A stretch of 64,000 nucleotides of DNA, taken from assembly GCA_029532625.1 (NCBI GenBank), contig JARFXM010000004.1, positions 496,001 to 560,000 on the forward strand. Direction: 5' to 3'. Made by a program: the position numbers and the translations under genes. How positions within the stretch are numbered: the stretch's first letter is position 1; each line of letters starts with the position of its first letter. This document shows, piece by piece, positions 1 through 10,936 of the stretch. Under the pieces are notes generated by a model. It did not search any database. It was not told where the DNA came from and was given only the letters and a program-made list of their open reading frames with translations. This DNA is from Lomentospora prolificans (lineage: Eukaryota > Ascomycota > Sordariomycetes > Microascales > Microascaceae).

Positions 1-885
1 AAGGCATTTATCACAGACAAATTCGGAGCGGAAAACGATAACTGACGAGGATACGACGGCTCTGTCGCGAGATGTGAGCTCCAACCAAGTTATCGAGCTC
101 ATTCAGGAATCTCTTCGCTTCGTCGAGGATCCAAGCTTGCAACGAAAAAGGCACCTCCCTCACCCACAGCACTTATATCTGAGTGAGATAAAGAGAGCGG
201 CCGCGAAGGAAAGCGATATTTTGTGATCTCCACGCGCAAGATATTATTTCATCCACGATAGATGCCTGCTTGCCCAATTCCGCTGCCGAATCTATACCCT
301 AATATTACAAACTGTGAGCCCAGGGCGCGTCTAATGATTCGCGGTCTCCTTCGCGTCTCGCCGATGCAGCACTCCTACCCATGAATCGTGTTCTCTTCAT
401 CGCTCTGCCCTGGTCTCTTGTTTTAGCGGACACCCATATGCGTCGTCGTCATCACGGATGCAAATGTAGGTCGCTAGTCTTCACTATGCCTCCTTGCGCC
501 GAAGCGTACCTATGGGGATACCCGGTTGTTGGCCTAGAAAATGGCTATCTGAGAATCTCCACGGGGTTAGGTCGCAACATATGGGGTCCTGCGGGGAAGT
601 TGGCCAGATTTAGTTCGAGATTTACGTGAGAATTTAGCGCCGTCAGCCAGCCTCGGCAACGAGCTAACCCAATTGATGGAGAGCGGCGGTTCTCATGCAT
701 GCTACCTTTCTCGGGACGTACATAATCTATGATCCTGTTACTAGTTCAGCCCGTGTGGGGTTTCCGAATACCTCAGAATAACGAAATCAGGTGCACCATT
801 TGACCGCTCTTGTACGCCCCACGCGAAGTCGAATCGGAGAGATAAAGTAGGCGATTAGGCCTTTGTTCAACTAATATAGCTCCAG
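1..885. other. Intergenic / left edge, no clear gene
   Basis: No convincing gene is seen. The first 45 bases read in frame +1 as a short open stretch ending in TGA at 43-45 and could be the 3' end of a gene lying outside the window, but 14 codons are too few to identify. The small open frame at 381-629 resembles nothing known to me and is probably chance. The last ~100 bases are the likely promoter and 5' UTR of the SDR gene that follows. Confidence 0.4.
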
Positions 886-2070
886 ATGGCGGCAGACAAT
901 ATCGAGATCGACATCAACACAATCCCTTACGATGCACCACTCTCAATCAAAACTCCTGGACGACCGAGCCGACCCTGGGGCACAGTCAGCGACCTGAAGG
1001 GCGACGACAAGACGCGAATTGCTGTGCCTCCGGTGGACTTGGTGGGGAAATGGATCATAATCAGCGGCTCCAACAACGGCATCGGTAGAGAAGCCGCCTT
1101 GCAATTTGCTTCTTGGGGAGCAAATCTCATCCTCGCCTGTCGAGACCCACCAACCAGGGAGAAGCATCCGACCGCAGTAGTCGAAGAATGCAAAGAGGCC
1201 GCCATGAATGCCTCGCACACCGACAGCACTATCGAGTGGTGGGAGGTTGATTTTGCCAAGCTGCAGAGCGTGGAGTCGTTCGCGCGGCGCTGGCTGGATA
1301 CCGGCCGGCCTCTCGATATCCTGTGCAACAATGCGGGAATGGGCTCAAGCCCCGCAGGCAGCGCGGTTTTCAAGACGGAGGATGGGTTTGAGATCATCCA
1401 TCAGGTCAACTTCTTGTCGCATGTACTCCTTACGCTTAGCCTGATCCCCTCCCTCTCCAAAGCCGCGACTCCCCGCATTGTTTGTACTACCAGCGTATTT
1501 CATTTCCATGGCGACTTCGATCTCCGCAATTGCAACGGCGAGTTGGGCATAACAGGCCCGGAAGGTGTCAAATTCTACCAGAACAACAAGTTGTGGTTCC
1601 AGGTCTGGCTCACTGAACTGCAACGCCGTCTTATACAACATCCCGAGCTCAGGCATATCACGATCAACGGCGTGCATCCCGGTTACGTCAATAGCGGTAT
1701 CTGGAATCTTAACAATATCGGCGGGGGTTTCGCTCTCTGGCTGAAAGAATCATACATAAAAGCCATGGCCTATTTCTACGCAATCGATGAACAGCAGGGT
1801 TCTATGGGAATCGTTAATGCGGCCACTCAGCCGAATGCTGGCCCGGATCCCGACACGCAGGGAGTGGGCGAGGCCGGTGGGAGAGGCGGTGGCAGATATT
1901 TCAATAGGATTTGGGAAGCCGACCCGATGCCCCATGTAAAGGACCCGGATTGTCGACAGCGAGTCTGGCGAAAGGTGAACGATGAGCTGAAATTGGAGGA
2001 GAGGGGGCTATTAAGTGTGCTGGGATTGAAGTATGTGGAGGGCAGCGTTCCGCTTAAATCACTCCTATAA
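886..2070 (+). CDS. Short-chain dehydrogenase/reductase (SDR)
   Basis: Intronless gene of 394 aa. It is an NAD(P)-dependent oxidoreductase with a Rossmann fold. The glycine-rich cofactor motif SGSNNGIG lies at residues 60-67 (TGxxxGxG type), followed by the NNAG structural motif and by the catalytic pair Y231 and K235 in YQNNK. A serine before this (TTSVFHFHG) can supply the third catalytic residue. The ~55-residue leader and the extended C-terminal half (about 394 aa against ~250 aa for classical SDRs) fit the fungal retinol-dehydrogenase/WW-oxidoreductase-like subgroup. The substrate cannot be read from the sequence. The ATG at 886 is chosen because the frame is continuous from there and the cofactor motif sits at the expected distance. 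The next gene on the same strand, an aldehyde dehydrogenase, could use an aldehyde product, but that link is only inference. Confidence 0.85.
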   Translation: MAADNIEIDINTIPYDAPLSIKTPGRPSRPWGTVSDLKGDDKTRIAVPPVDLVGKWIIISGSNNGIGREAALQFASWGANLILACRDPPTREKHPTAVVEECKEAAMNASHTDSTIEWWEVDFAKLQSVESFARRWLDTGRPLDILCNNAGMGSSPAGSAVFKTEDGFEIIHQVNFLSHVLLTLSLIPSLSKAATPRIVCTTSVFHFHGDFDLRNCNGELGITGPEGVKFYQNNKLWFQVWLTELQRRLIQHPELRHITINGVHPGYVNSGIWNLNNIGGGFALWLKESYIKAMAYFYAIDEQQGSMGIVNAATQPNAGPDPDTQGVGEAGGRGGGRYFNRIWEADPMPHVKDPDCRQRVWRKVNDELKLEERGLLSVLGLKYVEGSVPLKSLL

Positions 2071-3107
2071 TCTCACGTCATCTACGAGCTACTACTTTCA
2101 CTGATGTCGAGGCCGTGAAGAGCTGAGTTAATTTTGCGGACCATATAAAAATACAAAACATTCTTTCCAAGCCATCTACTTGCCCATGATGATCGGAACA
2201 CTCCGAGAGCCACACTGGAAAGAGCGAGGGCGGGTGTTTCTCAACCGCGCCTTCCCCGATAAATCACCACAACTCTGATTAAGAAGAAGCTCTATATAGT
2301 GGGATAGCATAACGAACCGACGGATTGAAAGGGACACGAGCCTGGATCCTCGTAATGCGATGGCTACTTGCAGACTCATTATTGGGAACCTCGAGGCAAA
2401 CAGTGCAAGTGTTCGAACCTCGATCCACCAATTTTTTTTGGGCTCCTCTTTCGCCGAATACAATCTCAAGAGGGAGTTATTACGGTCAGCAAAAGCAATA
2501 TATATGTAGACCCAGAGATAACTGGATATTACGCCACGCCACGCACACTGCATCAAGATTCACCGCGAGCTTCCAATCCGCTTGGGCCCTCTTTCCCCCC
2601 ATAACAGCATAATTCCAATAGATCCAGAAGAGATGTATATGCTTCTCTCCTGCAAGGGATCCAGCCCAATTGACGCCACCGACGTGAGTGAGATAAGCGG
2701 GGTTAGAAGGGAGAGTGAGGGAGTCCGCCTTCGAACCCCTCATCTCCCTATCCGAGGGACCATGGCAAACTAAACACGACCTGAAGCGACGATAATATTC
2801 AACGTGGCTTTCGACAAGAGCGCGTCAGCGTCCGTACACCCACCAATGCGCACAGGCCGCACGTCGTCAGCATATATCTGAGTCACGAGAAGCTTACCAC
2901 TAATATCCAACTCGGCAGAAGCTGAAACACCATCGCGGCCCAAACACTTGGGTGATTGGATATCACAAAGGGGGCTTGAAAAAGCACTTCGCCAGTGTCT
3001 CACCACACAGGGAATATTAAAACCAGGGCTGCGTCCACGATAGGACAGCTCCTCGTTCTCCTTTGGAGCTACCAAACAAAACCTCTTATCACTACACCAA
3101 CGCGACA
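2071..3107. other. Intergenic region
   Basis: About 1 kb between two co-oriented genes. Open frames here (for example 2176-2556 minus and 2582-2773 plus) are short, mutually overlapping and show no domain. It presumably holds the SDR 3' end and the aldehyde dehydrogenase promoter. No repeat or RNA gene is seen. Confidence 0.4.
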
Positions 3108-4764
3108 ATGCCGTTTTCTACTGCTGCCGATTTTGACCAGGTAAGCGAACCAAAATTCAGGTTGAAAGTGACTCGGTAGGAAATTGCGATTATCACTAAC
3201 CGAACCAAGGCTTTGGCTGCTGTGCGAAATGGGTTCGCCTCGGGGAAAACAAAGGACAAGAAATGGCGAAAGCGGCAACTGCAGAAGCTCTGGTGGATGG
3301 TCGAAGATAACAAGGGTCTCATTCTCGAGGCCTTGAAAAAAGACCTTAACAAGCACCCTATGGAATGTAATGCCGAGTTTGGCGCCATTCAGAACGAGAT
3401 CCTGGATACGATCAAAAACCTCGACTCCTGGACCGCTGATGAACGGCCTGCGAGAAGCGATTTTCTCAACTTTGTTGGAGGCACCCGCATCCGAAAGGAA
3501 CCTCTGGGTGTGTCTCTGATCATTGGCGCGTGGAATTTCCCATGGGTCCTCTTACTTCAACCCGTGGTAGCCGGCATTGCTGCCGGATGCGCCCTCATCC
3601 TAAAACCTTCCGACCTTGCCTTGGCTTCCCAGGATCTTATGATGCAGCTGATTCCCAAGTACCTTGACCAAGACGCAATCCGCTGCATCACGGCAGGTCC
3701 GAAAGAGATGGGCTATATCCTGGAACACCGTTTCGACCACATCTTTTATACCGGCTCGCCCGGCGTCGCCAAGATTGTCTCGGCAGCTGCGGCGAAGCAT
3801 TTGACCCCCGTGTGCTTGGAGCTAGGAGGCCAGGGTCCTGCAATTATTTGCCCGTCCGCAGATATTAAGCTTGCTGCCAAAAGGGTTGCGGCGGCGAAAT
3901 TCATGAACGCTGGTCAGGTAGGTTTCCAGGCCGTCTTGCCGTTTCCCTTTCGACGAGCTCGGTAGGCTTACGACCTGATAGATCTGTCTGAATGTGAACC
4001 ACGTTTTCGTCGACCCAAGTGTGCATGATGAGTTTATCACGCATCTGATTTCATACTTTGATGAATACCTACAGGGTCGGGATGGCACGCCGGAATATTA
4101 TGGCCATATCATCAACCAAAGGAATTTCGACCGACTGGAGGGCTACTTGCAAAAGACTTCAGGAAAGATCGTCTATGAAACATGCCGAGAAAGAGATGCG
4201 CTATTTTTTGGCCCCGTTATCGTTGAAAATGTTCAGACAGGAGATGCCCTCCTTAGCGAAGAGCTGTTCGGGCCCATTCTACCTGTGCTAAAAGCCGACC
4301 TCACTGAAGCTATTTCCACGATAAGGAGCATGGAGCACCCGTTGGCCCTGTACGCCTTCACCAACTCACAAAAGGACAAGGATCTCGTCTTGGGCAGCAC
4401 GCTCTCCGGTGGTATCACGTTTAATGATTGTTTCCTTCATGCCACGGCCAAGGGCGCTCCGTTTGGAGGTGTGGGGAATTCCGGAACCGGCCAATACCAC
4501 GGAAAGTGGGGCCTTCTCGAGTTCACCCACCTTCGCACCTGCATTGACCCTCCGAACTGGTTGGAGAGGCTCATGGCTTTCCGCTATCCTCCTTACACCT
4601 TGGCCAACAGTAAGAAGGTTGGAGTCTATTCCCAAGCACCGTTTGATAGAGATGGTAAACCGATTCGAGGCTCAGGCTCATGGCTAGTAGCTATTGGACT
4701 TGCTGCTGCAGCTACTGCTTGGGGCTTGGTGAAGACTGGGCGTCTGCCATCGCCCAATGCATAA
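3108..4764 (+). CDS. Fatty aldehyde dehydrogenase, ALDH3 family, tail-anchored
   Basis: Three exons: 3108-3140, 3210-3917 and 3982-4764 (introns of 69 and 64 bp, both phase 0), giving 507 aa. It oxidises medium/long-chain aldehydes to acids with NAD(P), as yeast Hfd1 and human ALDH3A2 do. Visible family features are the cofactor-binding stretch SLIIGAWNFPW, the general-base glutamate in LELGG (E215), the nucleophile cysteine in GQICLN (C249, created across intron 2) and the late motif FGGVGNSGTG. The last ~30 residues form a hydrophobic helix followed by a short basic tail, as expected for a tail anchor in the ER, lipid-droplet or mitochondrial outer membrane. The start ATG at 3108 gives an 11-residue first exon that joins in frame. 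Without splicing the second intron the catalytic cysteine would be lost, which supports the model. Confidence 0.92.
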
Positions 4765-5523
4765 ATAACGGTGCTTTAGGTCCGAGTGGGAACAATCCTT
4801 TTCTTATTATCTCTATAATATAGGTGAGGTGCTAAATATTCGAACCAAGCGGTCCAAGTATACCGTGTCACTTTAAACTGCGATGTCTGTTAATAGTCTT
4901 ACGTTCGCTGCGTGGCAGTGGAAAGCCGAGGTTATACCTCTCCAAATCCAGATCCAAACAGACGCCAGACGGTTCCCCACGAGATAAAAGGCATTCTCGT
5001 AGCGATATTCTGGATATAAAAGGGTGGCTGCAACCTGAAGAATATTTCTCCGTTAATGGCCCTGGCACAAGGGACCGACCTCGACTAAGGTCATCGATAT
5101 GTAGGCATGATTCCTGGACCAATATCCGAGGTTGGGATCAAAGCTGGGCTCGTTAAGTTTCAGTCGGACATTGAATCTGTATAATCGCTTATCACAAAAG
5201 ATGAAACGTCCATAAAATTGAGTTGCTTTGTTTTAACGAGATAAGAAAGTTCAGTCTATATTACCTCCGCAACCGGAAAGTTGGTCCAATTGCGAGATCT
5301 TATCTATATATATGTACATTGAAATATAGTCTATGCAATATGGTATTATGAAAATCGCAACCGGAAACAAAATACAATGCAAGATTAATGACTTGAGTGA
5401 AAGGAAAGTACTCAGATGCGAGGTAACCCCAGGCCTGATTGATGCTGTGGAGGCGCGTGATGTGCGAGAGGGATAGAGCCCACTTCATTAGTTGATGAGA
5501 GAAAAATATTACTGTTCATTTTT
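4765..5523. other. Convergent intergenic region
   Basis: This lies between the 3' ends of the aldehyde dehydrogenase (plus) and the MFS exporter (minus). It is moderately AT-rich, with no open frame of note and no recognisable repeat. It probably contains both 3' UTRs. Confidence 0.4.
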
Positions 5524-7425
5524 TTATTTTTCAGACAGCGACTTGCGTGGTTCGTGATGGGGTTCCCGGCTGTGTGCGCCGTGCAGACTGAACATTTCAT
5601 CGTTCGTGTTGACCCTATCAATTTCGTAGGGGTTGCCATCGTACGTGAGGGACGGCCGTCTCCTGGCGACGCTGGATACGGTCGAACCCCGCCTGTGGGA
5701 ATGGATGCGGCTGCTCGGCCTCTCGGCCGCATGAGACCTAGACGGTGATAGGGTCTCTTCAGAGCTGTTTGCGCTAGAGTCAGAGCTGTCATCCTCGCCT
5801 TCCTCGGAGGCGGGGTGAGAAGCTTCTTCGAGCTCCTCGTTGAAAGTGGCTGTTGCCTGCAGCCTCTTCATGAACTCGGCAGACTGGGCTGCAAAGACAC
5901 ACTTGGAACGGATGCGAGCGCCGAACTTGTAGAAGAGGAAGGGGAAGGGGATACAAGCGAGGGCGAGGAAAGCGGGAATGCTGGAGGCCCAGTGGATACC
6001 GAGGTCATCGTACATGTATCTCGTGAAGAGGGGGAAAGCGGCACCGAAGAGCGATCGGAGAACGGAGTTGGCGGCGAGGACGGAGGCGGCGAAGATGGTA
6101 TAGGAATCGATGAGGTAGTTCATGAGACTGAGGAAGACGAGGACCATGCCGAAGCCAAAGGGAACACCGGCGGCGATACTTGCCATCCAGTGGATGCTGG
6201 GGTAGTTGGACCAGGCGAACCAAAACAAGCCGACGGGGATTGCGATGGAGCCGACCAAGGTCGGGGGGAGACGAGCTTCGGGAGGTGCAAAGCCGTTGTG
6301 TTTCGTCTCGACCTTGACGTAGCGCTTGTTGTCGATGATGTTGTAGGTGATAGCACACATCATTCCCACCATGATGCCGAGGAAGGCAAGACCGCTGATA
6401 CCCTGGCTCCAGCCACGGTTCTGCTGGTACACGATAGGGAATGCGGCGAAGAGCATGTACAGGATACCGTACACGATAGCCATGTAGAGAGAAAGGAGAA
6501 GCACGATGGGCTCCTTGAAGAGGAGGATCCAGGGACGGGAAAGCGCGGTCGCAAACGACTTGCGGAGGGAGATCTTGCCCCGCTCAGCATCGGTTTTACT
6601 CACGTATACTTTGCCGGTCATCTTGGAAAGCTTGGCAGCGCGCTTCCGGAGGAGAAGTGGGGCATAGGTTTCGGGAACGAGCAAACCTCCGACGAGCCAG
6701 AACAGACCAGATACGGCCGCGAGATAGCCCATAACCCATCGCCAGCCCGCGGCGGCACCCAAGAAACCACCAGTGATAGGACCAAGAACGGGGCCGAGGA
6801 AGGGGGCGGCGGCGAAAATGCTCATGGCGAGGCCGCGCTGGGCAGCGGGGAACATGTCGGCAATGACTCCGCCAGCGTTAGTGAGCGGCGAGGAACCGAA
6901 TGATCCGGCAAAAAAGCGCAGAACCATCAGGGTGGCGGCGCTGTTGGCGCCCGCGCAGCCAGCATTGAAAGCTGTGAGAGCGGCGTAAGTTCCGAAAAAT
7001 AGCAACTGTCGTCCGAACAACTCGCTGAGCGGCGCCCACAAAAGGGGGCCGATGGCGAAACCGAGAACGAAGAGGGATACACCGAGGGTGGCGACTTCGG
7101 TGCCAATGTGGAATTCTTTCATAATGTCCACGATGCCGCCCGTGTAGGCTGATGACAAAAGCGCGACGGCGAGCGTAGCCATGGCGACGGTCATGGTGAT
7201 GAACCACTTCTTGACCTGGCTGAAAAGCATCGGGTTTCTCGGGTCGTTAGGGATCCAGGTAACCAGGTACGGGTCCTCTTCCGTACCAGATCCAGAGTAA
7301 GGGTAATTCGCGACTTCGGGCGTCACGCCAGCCTGGTCGAATACCATCCTCCAGTAGGGGATCTTGGTGATGGTCACGGCCTCGGCCGGAGGAGCCCCAT
7401 TTTTGTCGTCGGCAGCGAGCCCCAT
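5524..7425 (-). CDS. MFS drug/polyamine-type exporter (DHA1 family)
   Basis: Intronless, 633 aa, read from ATG at 7425 down to 5524. It has a cytoplasmic N-terminus of ~85 residues, twelve predicted membrane helices and a ~100-residue Ser/Glu-rich hydrophilic tail. Family hallmarks are motif A between TM2 and TM3 (APLSELFGRQ) and motif C in TM5 (FLGPVLGPITGG), the latter typical of proton-coupled antiporters of the Tpo1/Flu1/DHA1 group. The large central loop with basic and acidic residues (RKRAAKLSKMTGKVYV) is also typical. It is probably a plasma-membrane exporter of drugs, polyamines or secondary metabolites; the substrate is unknown. The next gene in its transcription direction is convergent. 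Its upstream region is long (about 1.4 kb to the next gene). Confidence 0.88.
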   Translation of the reverse strand: MGLAADDKNGAPPAEAVTITKIPYWRMVFDQAGVTPEVANYPYSGSGTEEDPYLVTWIPNDPRNPMLFSQVKKWFITMTVAMATLAVALLSSAYTGGIVDIMKEFHIGTEVATLGVSLFVLGFAIGPLLWAPLSELFGRQLLFFGTYAALTAFNAGCAGANSAATLMVLRFFAGSFGSSPLTNAGGVIADMFPAAQRGLAMSIFAAAPFLGPVLGPITGGFLGAAAGWRWVMGYLAAVSGLFWLVGGLLVPETYAPLLLRKRAAKLSKMTGKVYVSKTDAERGKISLRKSFATALSRPWILLFKEPIVLLLSLYMAIVYGILYMLFAAFPIVYQQNRGWSQGISGLAFLGIMVGMMCAITYNIIDNKRYVKVETKHNGFAPPEARLPPTLVGSIAIPVGLFWFAWSNYPSIHWMASIAAGVPFGFGMVLVFLSLMNYLIDSYTIFAASVLAANSVLRSLFGAAFPLFTRYMYDDLGIHWASSIPAFLALACIPFPFLFYKFGARIRSKCVFAAQSAEFMKRLQATATFNEELEEASHPASEEGEDDSSDSSANSSEETLSPSRSHAAERPSSRIHSHRRGSTVSSVARRRPSLTYDGNPYEIDRVNTNDEMFSLHGAHSREPHHEPRKSLSEK

Positions 7426-8856
7426 TGTGCCGATGAGGGGGGGGGCACGTCGCTGTACTCGGGGGGTTAGTCTTGGCCTTTCCTTCGCAAGGCGAAATTG
7501 CGCGAATTTTACTGAGCCTGGCGATGGACTATGGCCAGTATTCGAAGACGCCTCGACGAGTCAAATAAAGAACTTGCGGTTGAGAAAGAAAAAAGAAACG
7601 AAAACTCGAGCGTGTTTGTTCAGCATGTTTTTGTTGGCGAGAGGCGAAAGAAAAGTAAATGATGCTGCTCCACTCCCCTCCCAAAAAAAGAATCCGTCGG
7701 ATTTAGGGAGTCGGGCAACAGAAGTCTTATTTCCATTGCTTTCGGCCGCTCGCCGGTGAAGAGAGCGGGCCAGCCAACACAACAGGGATGGGGCGGGGAC
7801 TTGTGTATGGCTCGAAGGGGTATGGCGTCAACTGGAAGCAGCCTTCCTCAAGCCGGCAGATCCGACCCCTACATACGAAAAAGACGTATTGATAATCATT
7901 CCAAACCATCCACGACCCGACACGGAAGCAATCAAGGAAGAAATAGACTGGAGATAAGAGCCTCATGGGAATTTTGCGGGAGGGAGAGTTCGGATATATG
8001 ACATTTCGAATCCCTATGTGCATCACGGGAGCCTCTACTCCAAGCTTACATTGAGGCCCTTGAGCTCCCCAAATCGAGATCATGGAAACCACCTTTTGAA
8101 GAATCCGATTTTGCCTCGGAACTTGAAAGCAGAGAAGCTTTTTTCCGTTTTTCTTTTTTTTATCTCCCCTATTTGCCGCCCCACAGCTGATCTTGGCTAC
8201 AATTTTGGGAGCCACTTGGCCCACTCGGCCGGGAGTTGTCCTTACACTTCCAAATCCGATGGGCTTGGCATCGCTGCCCGTGCCGACCTTTCCGTTTCGA
8301 GCGATAGATCATCGTGAAATCACGTGCATTGCGACGACGCGATCCATGATCCATGCGGGAGACACCCACACTGACCCGCTCATGACGCGTCTTTGCATCA
8401 AAGGGTGACAGGAACAAAGTGCTGACATAAGCTCAGAAATATCTCGAACGTGCTTGCCCGGTTTCTGTCGGCGCCACCCGGACCTGACACCACTCGAAAT
8501 CCGGTCGAGTCAGTCATGTCATATAATGGTTTGCTGGCCCAGTGGCTTGAATCGGTCGGGGTTGTCCATGTCCCATGTCCCATGTCCCTGGCCTGATGCT
8601 AATGTTACTCCTGCTTCTGAAAATTGCCACAGCTTCGGATTTCGGAACAACGCTCTCGAATGTTTCTTCGAAGCTTCTCTGCATGTAATGATTGGTCTTT
8701 TTTCATTCTCACTTTTTTTTCCTACGGCATTCAAGCATCAAGGCATTCTTTTCTTATACATACACATATGTTGATCAATCCATCCTAGCTTACAAAGCAA
8801 AAGCAATCCAGTGATGACTTAAGAGTCTACGCCTCATTCAATTCCGACCGTTACCT
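7426..8856. other. Long upstream region of the MFS exporter
   Basis: About 1.4 kb without a credible gene. Near the ATG are pyrimidine-rich tracts (on the minus strand). A direct tandem repeat of three CATGTCC units lies at 8567-8587. Open frames in this stretch are low-complexity or overlapping and show no domain. It probably holds the exporter promoter and 5' UTR, and the 3' end of the persulfide dioxygenase gene. Confidence 0.4.
8567..8587. repeat. Three tandem CATGTCC units
   Basis: Three perfect head-to-tail 7-bp copies in the intergenic region upstream of the MFS exporter. They could be a short slippage repeat or clustered regulator sites. No regulator is identified. Confidence 0.6.
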
Positions 8857-10100
8857 TTACCATTCTGTTACCCCGAGCTTCAGTGGAAGGTGGAGCAACC
8901 GATGCCTCGAATCCGTCTGCTTGGGAAGTTTTCCAGCTCGTATATTCATCTGCAAAGACTGGTGGAGCAACCTCGGCTCACCCAGCGTCGCGTCCCGCTC
9001 CCTTCTTAGTGCGACAAACTCTTCCTCCGTGATCCCCACTTTCAAATGTTTATTTTGCTCCTTGTGATCCGCGACCGACTGCCACGGCACCGGGGTTTTG
9101 CGATCGCCCGAAGGGTAGTCGTGGCCAGTCCATATTTTGACATTGTCAGGGAGGCTTAGCAGCTTATGTGCTGAATAAAACAGATTGTTTGCGCTGCCAC
9201 CGGGGAAATCGCATCGAGCTGTGCCGATATCCGTATGGAAGACGCTATCTCCGCAAAATACGTTATCTGCAGGTCGACGGATTAGTGTCCGGTAGTCGGA
9301 TCCGGGTACAATTCCACAAAAGAGTTCCACTTACCGCCGATCTTGTAGCCTAGGTGGTCAGGAGTATGGCCGGGGAGATGCATCACCGTGACTTTGAGCT
9401 CGCCAAGGTCAAAGGTGTCATTGTCGTCAAAGAGGACGTCAAATACGCCCTTGAATTCGTCTGCCGGAACACCATAGCGTTGACTGAACAGTTCTTGTAC
9501 GCTAACAATCCGTTTCCCAATTCCAATCAACGGTCTATGGCCGCGTTCTCGCTCGAGTCGGTCCTGGAGATATGACGCCGCAGTGATGTGGTCGGCATGG
9601 GCATGGGTCTCGAGAATCCGTTCGATTTTATAACCCTTTTCGCAGATCAGACCAAGCAAAGCATCGGCCGTATTCGTGCTGAGGATGTGGGTCGCGGGGT
9701 CGTAGTCCAAGACGGGGTCAATGATGACCGCAGCGAGCGTTTTGGGATCCGCAACTACATACTGCCACGTGCTAGTTTTACTCTCGAAAATATCATGGAT
9801 GATGGGCTCCTGGGGGGCGACGCTGGCGCAGCTGCTGGATGCGGCCCGGTTGTTGCCTGCGTTTTGCGTAATGGATGTCCCAGGAGACGACAGATGCTGC
9901 GCCTCGGCGGGCTGGAGTCCTGACTGTGCTGCGGAAGTGTTTTGGGACATGACGGTCGTATGGCGGCGTGTAGTAGCCACCCTTCTAGTTTGCTGATGGA
10001 CGGAGCTGATTGATTTGCAAATTGTGCAGCGTTGCGCTGAGACAATATTGGATGATCTCGAAAAGAGGCTTGTCACGATTTTTGGTCGGAGAGACTGCAT
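8857..10100 (-). CDS. Persulfide dioxygenase, ETHE1-like metallo-beta-lactamase fold
   Basis: Two exons on the minus strand, 10100-9335 and 9266-8857, with a 68-bp intron (9267-9334), giving 391 aa. It is expected to oxidise glutathione persulfide to sulfite and glutathione in the mitochondrial matrix using mononuclear Fe(II). The signature THAHADH carries ligands H166, H168, D170 and H171. A further His is in LPGHTPDH (about H245), and a later Asp and His are in CGDSVF and TGHDYPSG after the splice. The N-terminus is Arg/Ser-rich and free of acidic residues for ~45 positions, like a mitochondrial presequence. ATG 10100 is chosen because upstream in-frame codons lack ATG; a second in-frame ATG about 50 residues in could give a shorter cytosolic form. 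It is transcribed divergently from the sulfide:quinone oxidoreductase, its biochemical partner. Confidence 0.9.
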
Positions 10101-10936
10101 CTTCACAAGTGCCGACTTTCCCTCTTTTAATATAGACTTTAAAGTTCAAGTATATCAAGCTTCCAAAACACACAAGAAGGCCGAAACACCGCAGGATATC
10201 GATGGAAAGTGATCAAAATTATTAATCTGGTCGGCGACGTCGTTTTGAAGGTTCCCAGGCGCGTTTTCACCACGGCCTTTATCTAATCGGGCCCGTTTCG
10301 CACGTCGGAGACTTTCCGCCAATGATGCACTAGTCGCCGAATGTAGTCGCCGAATGTAGTCGCCGATCATAAACCCCGAATCGGGTGAGAGAGGAGAGAG
10401 AGGCCCGATCCTAGCCGCGACTGAAACAGCCTCAAGCGCCAAGTCCATGCTAATACGAGCATGATTAGTGCATTGGTGAGTTAAAGTTGGGGTCTGTCGG
10501 TGGAATTCGGGACTAGCCAGGCCTTACTGTTTGACCGCTGGCACAGTACATGTCTTGGGTCTGTGAGAGGCAACACTGGCTGGCTGGCTGGGGTAATCGT
10601 ACGATGCGCAAGTTTTCCAACTCTTTTGAAAAAGGCTCCGATGGCTGAGCCCGGACCCTTCAGTAGGATAGGTACAAGCGAGGTAGTTAGGCTCGGTCGA
10701 TGTGAAAGGTGCCGTCTATTATCTTCAGATGTGTAACCCCTTAATATGCGACTCGAAAAGCGACAAGCCGACCGCCGCACACCCGGGGTCCCTGTAAGTC
10801 GACTATTACCTGACACTGGCATATATCTTTTTTTTTTTTTCCGAATCTTACACGGTCATAACTTTCTTTTCTTTTCCTTTCATGCGGCTCATTTCTTTTG
10901 CTTCTTCCATGCCTGTTCTGCCTTCTTTTTAAAACA
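10101..10936. promoter_or_regulatory. Shared divergent promoter of the sulfide-oxidation pair
   Basis: An 836-bp region between the two start codons. It contains a tandem 13-bp repeat (10331-10367), a CTGG microsatellite near 10570-10590 and a long T-tract near 10830-10840. Pyrimidine-rich blocks lie just upstream of the oxidoreductase ATG, as is common in fungal promoters. No regulator site could be assigned with certainty. Co-regulation is inferred from the divergent layout. Confidence 0.5.
10331..10367. repeat. 13-bp tandem repeat in divergent promoter
   Basis: The unit TAGTCGCCGAATG occurs twice in perfect tandem, followed by a third partial copy (TAGTCGCCGAT). It lies roughly 230 bp from the persulfide dioxygenase start and 570 bp from the oxidoreductase start. 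Confidence 0.8.

Noticed and set aside
927..1397. 156-aa open frame on the minus strand
   Set aside because: Antisense to the SDR gene with its motifs; shadow frame.
2344..2425. tRNA-like segment: GGATC ... GATCC ends with TTCGAACC and a following T-run
   Set aside because: The A-box region and the T-stem do not pair or match consensus, and no anticodon arm can be drawn.
5815..6903. 362-aa open frame on the plus strand
   Set aside because: It lies antisense within the MFS exporter, has strongly biased Gly/Glu content and no domain: a shadow of the real gene.
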